DNA of 22,629 nt from the NCBI GenBank assembly GCA_040357565.1, contig JBDODJ010000181.1; one strand, given 5' to 3'. The DNA is from Cercozoa sp. M6MM (taxonomy: Eukaryota > Endomyxa: Ascetosporea). Position numbers and translations under genes: made by a program. How positions within the stretch are numbered: the first letter of the stretch is position 1; each line of letters starts with the position of its first letter. Below are positions 1 to 9,648 of this stretch, piece after piece. A model generated the notes under the pieces. The model searched no databases, had not been told where the DNA came from, and saw only the letters and a program-made list of their open reading frames with translations.

Positions 1-396
1 GGGGGGGGGGGGGGGTAAACAGGGGGGTAAAATGGGGGGAGTATACATGGAGGTAAAGGGCGGTAAAATAGGGGGTAAAGGGTGGTAAAATAGGGGGTAA
101 AGGGTGGTAAAATAGGGGGTAAAGGATGGTAAAATAGGGGGTAAAATAGGGGGCAAAGGGTGGTAAAATAGGGGGTAAAATAGGGCAAAATAGCGGGCAA
201 CATAGGGGAGTACGATAGGGGGTAAAATAGGGGAGTAAGCGGAGGTAAAAAATGGGGGAAGGGGGGTAAACATGCGGGTAGGGGGGGGGGGAAACATGCG
301 GTGGGGAGGAGTTAAAAGGAGTAAACGGGGTTAAAGGGGGTTAAAGGGGGTGAGAGGGGGTTAAAGGGGGTGAGAGGGGGTTAAAGGGGGTTAAAC
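1..396. repeat. G-rich GGGGGTAAA-type tandem array inside a helicase intron
   Basis: This stretch is a degenerate tandem array of short units built on GGGGGTAAA, AGGGGGTAAA and TAGGGGGTAAA on the + strand. It follows the donor site at 396-395 of the minus-strand DEAD-box helicase, so it is read as the 5' part of an intron that continues past the left edge. In the transcript it is a pyrimidine-rich series of TTTACCCCC units. No coding exon was recognised in it. Confidence 0.85.
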
Positions 397-2235
397 CTTC
401 TCCATCGGTCCAAAGTGGTCGGAAGGCTTGCGAGTGCCGTCCTTGCCGAGGTAGCGCTGAACCACCTTGCTGCCCAACGTGGCTCCAGCAAACACGAAGA
501 CTGGTCGACCGTAGTGCCGCAGCGGCGACGTGTCGAACGAGATTCGGATGTCTTTGCTCACCTAAGGGGGGGAGTAAATAGGAGGTAAGGGGGTAAAGAG
601 GGGTACATGATGGAACGTCGCCAACACACGTCGCATACGTCGCAACTGACCCTGATTCCACTTGACCAACACGTCGCATTCGTCGGCTACCACTACCTGC
701 GGAGGATAGAAAGCGGGGAGGGGGGTAAAAAGGGGGGGGGGGTAAAAAGGGGGTAAAGGGAGGGTAAAGTAACCTTGGTATGCAACGCCATGTCCTTGGT
801 CAGATTGAACTCGGCAGCCTTAGCTGTAGCCACCACAATGTCAGGCACACGGTCCACCGCAATGCCATGTCGCAGAGATCCGTCTTCCTTCTTGGGCAAC
901 CGTTCGAACAACTCCGTGTGGCGGCTGTATGGCCATCTGCGGGGGTTGAGGGGAGTAAATGGGGGAGGGGGTAATAGAGAGGTAAACAGGGGGGTAAGGG
1001 GGTACAGGGGTAGGGGTAAAGAGGTAAGGGGGTAAAGGAGTAAGGGGGTAAAGAGGTAAGGGGGGTAAAGGAGTAAGGGGATAAAGAGGTAAGGGGGTAA
1101 GGGGGTAAAGGAGCAAGGGGGTAAGGGGTAAAGGGGTAAGGGTCAGGGGGTAAGGGAGTAAAGGGGTAAGGGGTAAGGGGTCAAGGAGAAGGGAGTAGGG
1201 GTGTAGGGGTGTGAAACCGCTCGGCCGTCTCGACGCCAAAGACGGAGAGATGCGACTGTCCACACAGTGTCCTCAGTACCTGCGTGGTCTGCCGGACTAG
1301 TTCGGCACTGGGACACAGCACGAAAGCACGTGTCCACCGACGTTGCGAGGCCAGTTGTGCCAGCTCTGACAGAGAGTCTGAGTTGCGCAAGACCACGTCG
1401 TCGTCGCTGAGCAGACGAGACACTAGGGGTGCCGCGAAGGCCAACGTCTTGCCGCTGCCTGTCTCGGCACCCAGTACCACACACCCGAATCCGTCATGTT
1501 CCTGAGGGGGGTAATATAATAGGTGGGTGAGGTGGGTAATAAGGCGACTAATATAATAGGTGGGTAATATAATAGGTGGGTAACAAGGTGGCTAATATAA
1601 TAGGCGGGTTATATAATAGGTGGGTAATATAACAGGCGGGTTACATAATAGGTGGGTAATATAATAGGTGGGGTAAATAGGAGGCAAAATAAAAGGTAAG
1701 GTAGGGGAGGGGCAAAACGAGAAACGCACGCTATCGCCCGAGTGGTGGCGCGCCATGTGTTGAAAGGCGAGGTGCTGGATGCGCGTGGCGTGCCGCACGC
1801 CCATCTGCGCCAGTCGCTGTTGCACGTGCGCATGCAGTCCGTAACTCTCGTCGCTCAGAGGCACCAGTTCCTCGTCCTGCCTATCCTTCACTGTAGCCGC
1901 TGATGTAGCCACCTCTGTAACCTCTGTAGCTACTTCGGTAGCCTTTGTAGCCACTTCGGTAGCCTCTGTAGCATCTGTGCCCACCTGGCTCACCTCGGCA
2001 TCCACCACTGGCTGGAAGAACCGTCCGTCGTTCCGCGCCACTGACGGGTCCAGAGCTGGCACTGCACAGCAGACACACACACACACACCGTCAGAAAAAA
2101 CATACATGCACACTTTAGCGTTTCTTGTTTTTTGGCGTTTCGCAACATACCCGGCCTCAGAAGTGGATCGCGAACCTTCTGGCCCACGCCACGAGCGGCT
2201 ACACGTACCGAACGTGTTAGCACGCGTCTGTGCAT
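397..2235 (-). CDS. DEAD-box RNA helicase, probably organellar (5' part; 3' end beyond window)
   Basis: This is the N-terminal RecA domain of an ATP-dependent DEAD-box RNA helicase. Six exons were placed on the minus strand: 2235-2151, 2061-1730, 1501-1218, 936-774, 696-607 and 561-397. All phases agree and they give 373 residues. Residues 1-28 start MHRRVLTRSVRVAARG; being rich in Arg and lacking acids, they resemble a mitochondrial or plastid presequence. A Thr/Val/Glu-rich low-complexity stretch follows. Motifs seen are a Q-motif region (TRIQHLAFQHM), motif I AETGSGKT (about 151-158), a Ia-like PSAELVRQ, PDIVVAT, motif II VVADECD (about 290-296) and motif III FAGAT. Motif II is DECD rather than DEAD, and SAT is replaced by GAT. 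The helicase C-terminal domain lies outside the window. The donor after exon 3 (GTTTCA) is weak but the phase fits. A role in organelle ribosome assembly or RNA turnover (DDX28/MRH4-like) is inference. Confidence 0.92.
562..1217 (-). repeat. G-rich repeat introns of the DEAD-box helicase
   Basis: Three introns (606-562, 773-697 and 1217-937) interleave with exons 607-696 and 774-936. They consist largely of GGGGGTAAA/GGGGTAAAGG units on the + strand, like 1-396. The 281-nt intron 937-1217 is almost pure repeat apart from its splice borders. Long open frames across it, rich in Pro, Leu, Tyr and Thr, are translations of the repeat and are not genes. Confidence 0.85.
1502..1729 (-). repeat. Helicase intron with TAATATAATAGGTGGG repeats
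   Basis: This 228-nt intron separates the Q-motif exon from the motif I exon. It holds a tandem array of about 16-20 nt units (GGGTAATATAATAGGT and variants), a different flavour from the GGGGGTAAA arrays on either side. It runs into a G-rich segment beside the acceptor at 1504-1502. It ends in TCAG on the transcript strand. Confidence 0.85.
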
Positions 2236-2472
2236 CGTCGCAGCTCTATACAACAAGAATTCAAGGGCGCTTCTATGTGTTGGCTTCTGAGCCGACACAG
2301 CACGAATGGAATCACGGTCACCAGTCAGCTGCTTTTGGTTTTTTTTGAGAGTTTCTCCAGTCATTTAGAGTTTGCCGCCCAACTGATGCGTTTTCTGTGC
2401 GACTCTATTGCGTAGAGTTCGCCTGAATATAGGCAGGTCTGTGGACAAGCTCGATCGCGACAGCAACTCAGA
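2236..2472. promoter_or_regulatory. Bidirectional promoter region, helicase / fascin-annexin
   Basis: This 237-bp gap lies between the start codons of the minus-strand helicase (2235) and the plus-strand fascin-annexin gene (2473). Two divergent genes must therefore be served by one short region. A weak TATA-like GAATATAGG lies about 45-50 bases before the fascin-annexin ATG. No other element was recognised. Confidence 0.45.
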
Positions 2473-3395
2473 ATGCAAGTCTTTCTGCAAGCTTGCAACG
2501 GCACGTTTCTCAACGGAGAGACGGCGATTTTCGATTCGCAGCAGCCGACCGAGCAGCACGAGCTGCAGTTCAACCCGGTGTCGGAATGGCGCTTTACACT
2601 CCAGGTGCGTCCAATTCTTGGCAGCTCGCAGTCAAACTGGTTCAGTTTTACTTCAGTTTGAAAAAGCACAGTCCAAAAGCGGATACGTTGGATCGATTGG
2701 AACTGGAGTGACAATCACGCACATTCCTGTAGAGGTATATGGTTTGATAGAAAGAAGCTGAACTGCGAAATTCAACTTTGCTCAGTTCGTTCTTGCTCCA
2801 CTCGGCGAGAACAACCTCGTGGCCATCCGCGCTCCCAACAATGCTTACCTTTGCGCCGACAGCACCGGAAAGCTGAGTGCCACGGCCAACAGTCCAGGTA
2901 CCAATCAGCTCACAAAAGTCCTTTTTTGCAGTAATTCGTTCTTTTTTTTTAGTGGAGCCAAACGCGCAATTCACACTGGCCGGAAGTGGCATCAATGAGA
3001 CGACTCTTGCGTCGGCACTAGAACCCAACGTTGCTGGCTTGCTTCATTTATTGCTTCTTGGTTTCTTTTCTGTTTTCTTTGTTTAAAGCTTCTATTTAGG
3101 TGGTCTGTTGATAGGTGACGAAGGTGTTGCACGCAAAATGGTGCTCAAAGCGTCGAATGGAAAGTTTGTCTGCGGCGATCGATCCGGCATGCTGTACCCG
3201 AATCGCGACCAAGCACAAGCATGGTACGAATCGAATTAAATAACTCTAATTTAAAGCGTACATCGCAGACACTTGTCACAGGGAAGAATTTGTGCTTGTT
3301 CCAACCGCGCGAAAGGGTTACTTTGCTATTCGCAACGCGCATGGAAAGTATGCTAGCTTATGGCCAGTGGTTTTTTCACATCCAGATTACAAAAG

Positions 3396-3490
<95 letters not shown>

Positions 3491-3913
3491 AATCCGAAAA
3501 TTCGCTCACATTTGTAGGTATGTGTGCGCCGAACAAAACGGCGTTCTAGTTGGAAATCGTCCCAGACCACAAGGTGCAGTATCATAAACATTTCTGTTTC
3601 GGTATCAAGAGAAACGAGGAAACCGTTTGTGCAACACAGGTTGGGAAGAATTCCAGATTCTCGTTGTTGCGCAAGATCGCATCGCACTTCGCACGGTGCA
3701 CAACACGTTCGTCTCGAGTGCACAAGCTATGCTGACGCACAAATCAGAAATTCAAGAGACTGAGATCTTTGACATTGACTGTGCGTTCCTCTGTGGTCGT
3801 CAATAGTGAGTCCTTAATGTGTGTGTGTTTCGCAAGTGCAGTGGGGTTTGAGGATCCGAACGAAGGTGCTCGTTTTGTTGCTCATAAACAAGCTCGCATG
3901 CGAGTTGAACAGC

Positions 3914-3966
<53 letters not shown>

Positions 3967-5540
3967 GAACAACTGCAGCGACAGCAACAGGAACAAACGA
4001 CGCAGCAACAGCAGCAAGAAGAAAAGCCGGCAGAATCCACTGAAGCGGTTTCGCAAGAGCAGCGATCGGAGTCTGCGAAAGCTGGGTCGTACATTGAAGA
4101 TGCCGCGCCCACAGCGCCTACTGTGATTTTTTTTTTTATTTGTAGCGTTGAACTAGTTTTGCTTTAACAACTGAATGTATTGTGAGTGTACAGGTCAACC
4201 CGTACCCTCACTTCGACCCGGAGGCAGACGCACAGGCGCTTCGTCAAGCAATGAAAGGCTTTGGCACGGACGAGGGCGAACTTATTCGAATTCTCGGAAC
4301 GCGCACGAACGCGCAACGGCAAGAAATCAAGACAGTGTACCAGAATATGTTCGGACGAGACCTCGAAAAGGACGTGGAGTCGGTACAGTACATCTAGAGA
4401 TTATTGCTCTTTGTTTTGTGTCGTATTTTAATTTGTCATACGTTAGGAAACGGCGGGATGCTTCGAAAAACTGTGTTTGGCCCTGCTTTACACACCGGCG
4501 GTAAGTGATACAGATTTGGTGTTTGAACCTCAAATAATAGTAGAGTCCGTTCCTTGTAGGTGTTTGATGCGCGTTCCTTGCGGAAAGCCATGAAGGGTCT
4601 TGGAACCGACGAAGACACGATGATTGAGGTCATTCTGACGCGAACGTCGGAGCAGGTACCTCTGGTGTAGTGAAATTGGTTGATTCACTGACTAAAAGAA
4701 ACTGTAGATCAAGAAGGTCAGTGACGAATTCCAAAAGCTCACTGGCAAATCGCTGCTGGAGGAAGCAGCCTCGGAGCTGAGCGGGAAACTCGAGAACGTT
4801 ATTCTCACTGTTCTGCGAGGCGAGCGTCCTCCCGAAAGCACGCCCGTCGACGTGTCGGCTGCGAAGGTGATCATATTGTTGCTTGTGTCGGTTCGTATTA
4901 CCGCTGGTGAATTGACACAGAACGACGCACGCCGCCTGAAAGAAGCCGGTCTTGACAAAATCGGCACCGACGATGACGTATGAAAAGCCTCTTTTTGTTT
5001 GTCCCCGTTCGAGGATGCTGTAGGTGTTCATGGACATCTTCACGCGTCGCTCGTTCCGCCAGCTGCGCGCAACCTTCATGGAGTACGGCAAGATCGCGGA
5101 TCGCACCATGCCCAAGACGGTGAAAAAAGAGTTCCACGGCGATCTGGAGAAAGCACTGCTGGCGATCTGTCGCGCCGCTATCGATCCAGCGGATTACTTT
5201 GCCGAACGACTCTACCGCAGCGTTCATGTACTTTTACTCTATATAGACTGACGTCTTTAAAAGGCTGAGGTTTCTTCTGGTGTTTTTGCGGCAGGGACTC
5301 GGCACGAACGACAAGTTGTTGATCCGCGTCGTGGTGAGTCGTTCCGAGATTGATCTCGGTCTGGTCGACCAAGCACTCGACAAGTACACTGATGGACGCA
5401 CACTGCGCAACGTTGTGGACGGCGACACACGAGGCCACTACAAGGAACTGGTACCCGCAGAACCACATGGACTGTCTGCTTTTCTGTACTCGTGTGTTTA
5501 CCCAATACAGCTGCTCAAAATCATCAACCAGGACGAGTAG
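2473..5540 (+). CDS. Fascin-like repeats fused to a four-repeat annexin
   Basis: Sixteen exons are joined: 2473-2604, 2786-2897, 2953-3060, 3100-3223, 3282-3347, 3518-3573, 3640-3780, 3842-4122, 4194-4382, 4447-4500, 4560-4655, 4708-4866, 4921-4977, 5024-5221, 5295-5450 and 5511-5540. They sum to 1959 nt (652 residues). Residues 1-260 carry beta-trefoil/fascin-type repeats such as [37 protein letters not shown] and GWEEFQILV, the pattern of actin-bundling fascins. A Gln/Glu-rich linker with 19 consecutive Gln (about 270-288) leads in phase, across intron 4123-4193, into a full annexin core. Its repeats carry [21 protein letters not shown] and GLGTND loops, each followed some 38 residues later by an acid, so calcium/phospholipid binding is expected. 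The annexin part has no in-frame ATG of its own at its 5' edge, which supports one gene. Exon 4 could begin at 3115 instead of 3100. Actin binding is inferred from the family. Confidence 0.85.
3398..3488 (+). repeat. CA/CATACA microsatellite within intron 3348-3517
   Basis: A long uninterrupted run of CA is followed by CATACA units. It lies inside the fascin-annexin intron between the NAHGK and YVCAEQ exons. The long His-Thr open frames across it are artefacts of the dinucleotide repeat. Confidence 0.95.
3913..3966 (+). repeat. Pure (CAA)18 tract coding polyglutamine
   Basis: Eighteen consecutive CAA codons follow one CAG, giving 19 Gln between the fascin-like and annexin parts. A mixed Gln/Glu stretch with several CAG and GAA codons comes next. 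The pure CAA run suggests recent slippage expansion, so its length may vary between isolates. Confidence 0.95.
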
Positions 5541-6330
5541 TTAGTCTCGTGTCCCCCTTGAAAACTCAATCGAAAAACAAGCCTTCCCATCCAGTCTCTT
5601 TGTACCGCGCATCGCATTAAAATGGCCCCGATGTGCTGTGAATGCACTCGCCACCGAAAGTTGCTTTTACAGTTTAGATTACGTTACAAAAAAACTAAAA
5701 CGATATTGTTACAGACTGACTCAGATTATGCAGTCTCCGCGGGGATAAACCCAGACAGACCAGTTGGTCTCCCATCATTGAAGCAAAAGAGAAAGAAGAG
5801 TTAAGAGTTTGTGGCTCTACGGTACTACTGCCCATAGAGCTGTGACTGGACCTGTCTGAAAGCCTGTCCCTGTAGATTGAGCCTGCCAGTTGGCAAAGAG
5901 AAAACCTCATCTAAATTACTTGGCATCAGCTGGTCAGTTGCTCTGCAGTTTGTACTGATATCCACCTCTACAAGTAAGCATTGGCTGCTGTAGAGAGAAG
6001 GGGTTTTCTTGTTAAATCTTCTCACGATTTTCCCCGTGACGGAAGATTCCGTCTATAACTCCGTCTAGTTTGACGTAAGAACCCAGTTGGGGTAATTCTT
6101 CACTTCGCTTCTTCAAACTAAATCATTTGATTTCCTCGCTTCGTCTAATTGACGACTTACTTCTTTTATTTAGTTCTTTTCACTGACAACCGTCAGTAAC
6201 AATATGCCGTCTCGCTCGAGCACGTGCCGCGTCCAGTCAGTCAGGTTGCATGTGGAGTTACGGGTCGGTAGGGACTGCATTTCATTTGGACGGAAGTTGT
6301 GGGAGTTCAGCTGGAACTGGCTTCAGCCAA
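5541..6330. other. Intergenic region with few recognisable signals
   Basis: About 790 bases separate the fascin-annexin stop from the stop of the small cysteine-rich gene. The first 100 bases are probably 3' UTR of the annexin gene. Apart from the minus-strand open frame at 5825-6058, which is listed separately, nothing convincing was found. Short open frames on the plus strand at 5622-5804 and 6204-6461 have no family resemblance and no splice support. Confidence 0.5.
5825..6058 (-). other. Unexplained small open frame, possible gene remnant or exon
   Basis: A minus-strand frame of about 77 codons runs to a TAG at 5825-5827. It reads, in part, LVEVDISTNCRATDQLMPS and GRLNLQGQAFRQVQSQLYG. 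The amino-acid composition looks protein-like, but the codons are A/T-richer than in neighbouring exons. No family was recognised. An ATG lies at 6025-6023, but the frame continues upstream of it to a stop. It could be a small gene, an exon of an unseen gene, or chance. Confidence 0.25.
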
Positions 6331-6685
6331 TTAGCGGTAATTCTTGCCGCACTTGCCGCAGGCGGCAGCGTTGCCCGAGCGCGTCGGAGTGCCTGCAGCA
6401 AACACAACACCATAGGGTTTTGGTGCCTCGCATCATGATGGAATTGAAAAAGGGAAATTGAAAGGGAATCTAAAGGGGTTGCAATTGCGGCGGTACCGTC
6501 GGCAGAGTTGCGCTTGCAGGCCTTGCACATCGAGGTGCCGCACGACTTGCAGCTAATCTTGTCCGAGGTACCTGCGAGCACACAGGCGGCAACAATGGAC
6601 CATGCATGACAACAAAACCGCATCACACACAGCACCCCCGCCCGCATCGGGTATCCGTACCACAGCCAGACGAGTGACGGCACAT
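6331..6685 (-). CDS. Small cysteine-rich metallothionein-like protein (53 aa)
   Basis: Three short exons on the minus strand (6685-6661, 6571-6497, 6392-6331) join in phase to 162 nt. The protein starts MCRHSSGCGTSDK, continues CKSCGTSMCKACKRN and ends AAACGKCGKNYR. It holds eight Cys in CxxC pairs (CKSC, CKAC, CGKC), is lysine-rich and has few hydrophobic residues. This composition and size fit metallothioneins, which bind zinc, copper or cadmium in the cytosol. A small zinc-binding protein of another kind is also possible, because the Cys number is low for a classical metallothionein. Both introns (6660-6572 and 6496-6393) begin GTAC and end with GCAG. The first coding exon is only 25 nt. 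The exon join is seen; the metal-binding role is inference. Confidence 0.7.
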
Positions 6686-7214
6686 GTTTCTTGAGAGGTT
6701 GGTAGGGTGGGGTCAAAAGACGAAAACAAAACGTTGTGTATGTTGCGTTTCGGTGCTGCGAGGAGCGAGCGTGAGCAGCGCACGTCGAAACGCGTGCGCT
6801 CGTGGGTGCTTCGAGGGCACTCCCGATACGATCGTCGCTGGACCGATCTTCGGTGCGGTTGTCGGCGAGGAGAGGCGCTATATCTCCAACACGGGCTTAT
6901 GGGCCGTGCACGTTAACCCTCAGCAAACCCAACTCATCGCCGCCCGGCCGGGGCGGGGTCGGGGCAATGCAGATTTATCACGGTCCGGGTCATAGCCTGA
7001 GTTGATTAAAGCTTTAGAAATCACACAGTACACTAGTTGGTGGCTAAACAACCTGTTACACCAAACAGCACTAAAATGAAACAAGCACGTCGAGTGCAGT
7101 CGAATCCGACCGGATTTGTTGCGATCCTCCTCTGCTCCGGCCGGAGGAGTCTTTCGTCTTGCCGGAGCACAAGGACCAGCGCAGTGCATTATTCGAGCAT
7201 TCCGTTGTCGGAAA
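6686..7214. other. Intergenic region upstream of the cysteine-rich gene
   Basis: About 530 bases lie between the aldehyde dehydrogenase stop and the start of the cysteine-rich gene, both read on the minus strand. It should hold the 3' UTR of the former and the promoter of the latter. A GATATAG sequence on the minus strand near 6880 is a weak TATA-like candidate. Open frames on either strand here show no recognisable family. Confidence 0.5.
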
Positions 7215-9648
7215 TCAGCACAACGCGGTCCGTTCTAACCAGACAGAACGATCGGGTGCCCTGGATTGAGTGAAGATAACTCATGGGAGAAAGGTAAACT
7301 TACGTCATCTCGTGCATGGCCCAGCGCACGCCTTCGCGACCTCGGCCACTGGCACGCTCGCCTCCGTCTGCAGCACATAAACTGACACTCCCACAACAAC
7401 TAGTCAGCACAGGCGAGTGTAAGTGTACAAGGCAGGGCATCGACACGACGCGAGCAGATGTCGTTCACCTAGGAGCGGGGGGGGGGGGGTAGTTAAGCAA
7501 CACGGTGGCAGGCTCGAGGTACCACAACGCCGCCGAACTTGAGCAGTTTGTGCGCAGCCTTGACACGTGCGAGGTCGCAAGTGAACAGAGCAGCTTGCAG
7601 ACCGGAATCCTCGAGCGAGAGTGCGCGCAGACATCGCACGAAGTCGACCTGCGAGTCGTGGAATGTGTTGAGGAAACACACCGGCGCGAACACCTCCTGG
7701 CTAAACAGGTCGCTTTCTTCGCTCACATCGGCCAGCACGGTGGCCTTCAGGGCGACTTCATTCGATTCGAGGACAGTGCCACCGCAGAGAAGTTTCGCGC
7801 CTTGTTGTACTGCTTGTTCAACCATTGCGGCGGCTCGTGTGGCTGCCTCTTTCGAAATCATGCCGCCCATACGCGTGTTCTGTGTGTGCACATGCTGTGA
7901 CACTCTTTTCTCCCCATGCTTCGAGGTACCTCAGAGTACGGGTCGGAAGGAACGTAGAGTTTCGCCTCCTGTGTCACGAGTCGGCGCAGTTCGTCGGCAT
8001 GACGGTGCGACACGAGCACACGCTGCACCGAGATGCACGACTGACCAGCCTGTGCCATGGCACCTGCCACCACGCGTTTCGCCACCGCTGGCAACTGCTC
8101 CTTGGGCACTGTGCTGTCTACCACCTGGGGGGGGGGGGGGGGGGGCTAAGGGGTAGAGGGCAAAGAAAGGGGCGTGGAGGCGTACCACAGTGCCCACACC
8201 GCCCAGTTCGAGCACAACGTCGGGCGATCTCGCCAGCGGCAACTGCGCACTTGCTTTGCGAATGCTCGCACCGGCATTGCCGCCCGTAAAGGACACCAGC
8301 TTGACTGCTCAAGAATGGAAGGTAAACGACGAGGTAGTGACAGGACAGAAGGGGGCGGGGTAGGTGAGTGGCACCATGCGAAAGCACATCAGGCGAACTG
8401 CCGAGCCACACTGCCGTTTCGCGTCGCGTCGGTAGCACCGAAAACGTCACCGGGTGTTCATGTTTCTTGCACTCACTCTGTCAATTAGATCACTCTCGTA
8501 CAGATACCCCCCCTTATCCCTTCCCCATGGAGAAGCTACAAGAAGAACGTCGTTCAGTAAGAGAGCCGACAACGGCGTCGCTTCGGCAGGTTTCAGAACG
8601 AAAGGCGCACCACACGCCAGAGCAGGAGCAACCTTGTGTGCCACCAAGTTCACTGCAAATGATAGCAGTGCATTTAAAGACAATTCAATTGAGAGAAACA
8701 ACAAAAATACACGGAAAGTTGAAAGGCGTGATGAAGAGACACGCGCCTTTCGGAACCCGCGTGTGCATGCCGTATAGATCACCAAACTTGCGCAACTTGC
8801 TCACTTTGCCCTAAAGCACCGACAGAAAAGGAATACCAAAGCATATAGAAAACTGAAAGAAAGAAGACAACTCACATCGCCGCGAAGGAATTCTTCAGCT
8901 TTCGCGTCAATGTTACTTCCGAATTCGAGCGCAACCTCCGAAGCCTCTTTGAAAAGCCCAACAGCTTTTTTGCTGGTTTTTGCAATGAAAGCTTCAAAGT
9001 AAATTTACCTTTGAAGACACTAATCGCTCTTGCTGCCAACAACTCTTATTTTTGATATAGAATACTGAAGAATTATACAAAAATTACACACTTCGACTCG
9101 AGCTTCCGAGATGGTTTTGCCGGTTTCAAAACACAACGCCGCCGCGAATTCTTCACTTCGATTTTCGAGTTCTGCAAAGCGTGCCAAAGTTGCAACTCGA
9201 AAAAGCACCCCTGGCAGCAGCTTTTGACTCAACTCACCTTCTGCAACTCCAGCAAGCACTCGAGAGCGAATCTCGGGAGCAACGCTCATCGCAACTTCCT
9301 CAAGTTCCACGGCCTCAGCGATGGCATATTTCACTAACAAACTCAGTCCAAACGACTTGAAAGCGACTGAGGTCAAAGATACCATGTTCCCGAGTCGCAG
9401 CCTGCACTGTGACCGGTCCGCGCGGATGCCACTTGTCCTGTACTTCCAGAGACTGCCCATCCTCTACTAGCCGGCCTAATTCGCTTTAATTCATTACGTT
9501 ACAATGTGGAAAACACAAATGTCAACCCACCAGCAATCAAAAGCGGCCAGTCACGCCGGGCGAAAGCCTCAACATCATTGCTTGCCAAACTGACTGCACG
9601 CGAGCCAATTCTGGCAGATCTTGCACGTCCTGTACGTAGAAATAGCAT
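7215..9648 (-). CDS. NAD(P)-dependent aldehyde dehydrogenase (569 aa)
   Basis: Thirteen exons on the minus strand: 9648-9531, 9475-9383, 9333-9088, 8991-8876, 8810-8711, 8652-8540, 8477-8375, 8304-8186, 8124-7930, 7879-7523, 7468-7429, 7367-7304 and 7260-7215 (1710 nt, all phases consistent). The enzyme oxidises aldehydes to acids with NAD(P)+. Key residues are present: ITPFNFP with Asn about 222, VLKPAEATP with Lys about 245, FTGGNAG, catalytic Glu about 329 in LELGG, nucleophile Cys about 366 in GQSCISVQR, and EVFAPV with Glu about 463. The end reads VNDICSRRVDALPYGG then SGRGREGVRWAMHEMT. The GQSCISVQR and PYGG signatures resemble lactaldehyde or non-phosphorylating glyceraldehyde-phosphate dehydrogenase relatives; the substrate is not determined. 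The start MLFLRTGRARSARIGSRAV looks like a mitochondrial presequence. If the last intron is retained, translation stops at once at TAA (7302-7300). Confidence 0.94.
7469..7522 (-). repeat. Poly-C run in an aldehyde dehydrogenase intron
   Basis: This 54-nt intron has a run of C on the transcript strand (G on the + strand, near 7479-7491), just before its CTAG acceptor. Intron 8185-8125 has a similar, longer run beside its CAG acceptor. These resemble the edges of the larger C-rich arrays in the helicase and PDK1 introns, but without the TTTACC units. Confidence 0.75.
8125..8185 (-). repeat. Long poly-C run beside an intron acceptor
   Basis: This 61-nt aldehyde dehydrogenase intron ends on the transcript strand in an uninterrupted run of about 18 C followed by AG. 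The run can serve as the polypyrimidine tract. As a homopolymer it is prone to length error in sequencing. Confidence 0.75.

Noticed and set aside
841-1263. Long Pro/Leu/Tyr/Thr-rich open frame on the minus strand
   Set aside because: It is the translation of the G-rich tandem repeat in a helicase intron; splice borders at 1217 and 937 and the phases of flanking exons explain the region.
3221-3587. His-Thr repeat open frames on the plus strand
   Set aside because: They translate a CA microsatellite inside the intron 3348-3517 of the fascin-annexin gene.
3550-3735. Continuous frame reading [17 protein letters not shown], which suggested a frameshift in the fascin-like part
   Set aside because: Splicing out 3574-3639 joins NRPRPQG to WEEFQILV, restores the fascin repeat pattern and keeps phase, so no frameshift is needed.
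4175-4504. A separate annexin gene starting at the ATG at 4175
   Set aside because: That ATG is in a different frame from the annexin, which joins the upstream exon in phase across 4123-4193.
6204-6461. Plus-strand open frame opposite the cysteine-rich gene
   Set aside because: No family resemblance; the minus strand carries a consistent three-exon Cys-rich reading of the same DNA.
7505-8289. Several long plus-strand open frames
   Set aside because: They are antisense shadows of the aldehyde dehydrogenase exons, which carry all the family motifs.
9020-9460. Aldehyde dehydrogenase start at an ATG near 9460 (MGSLWKYRTS)
   Set aside because: Splicing gives the family-like N-terminal stretch GRLVEDGQSLEVQDKW and a start at 9648; the MGSLWK reading is a shifted frame.
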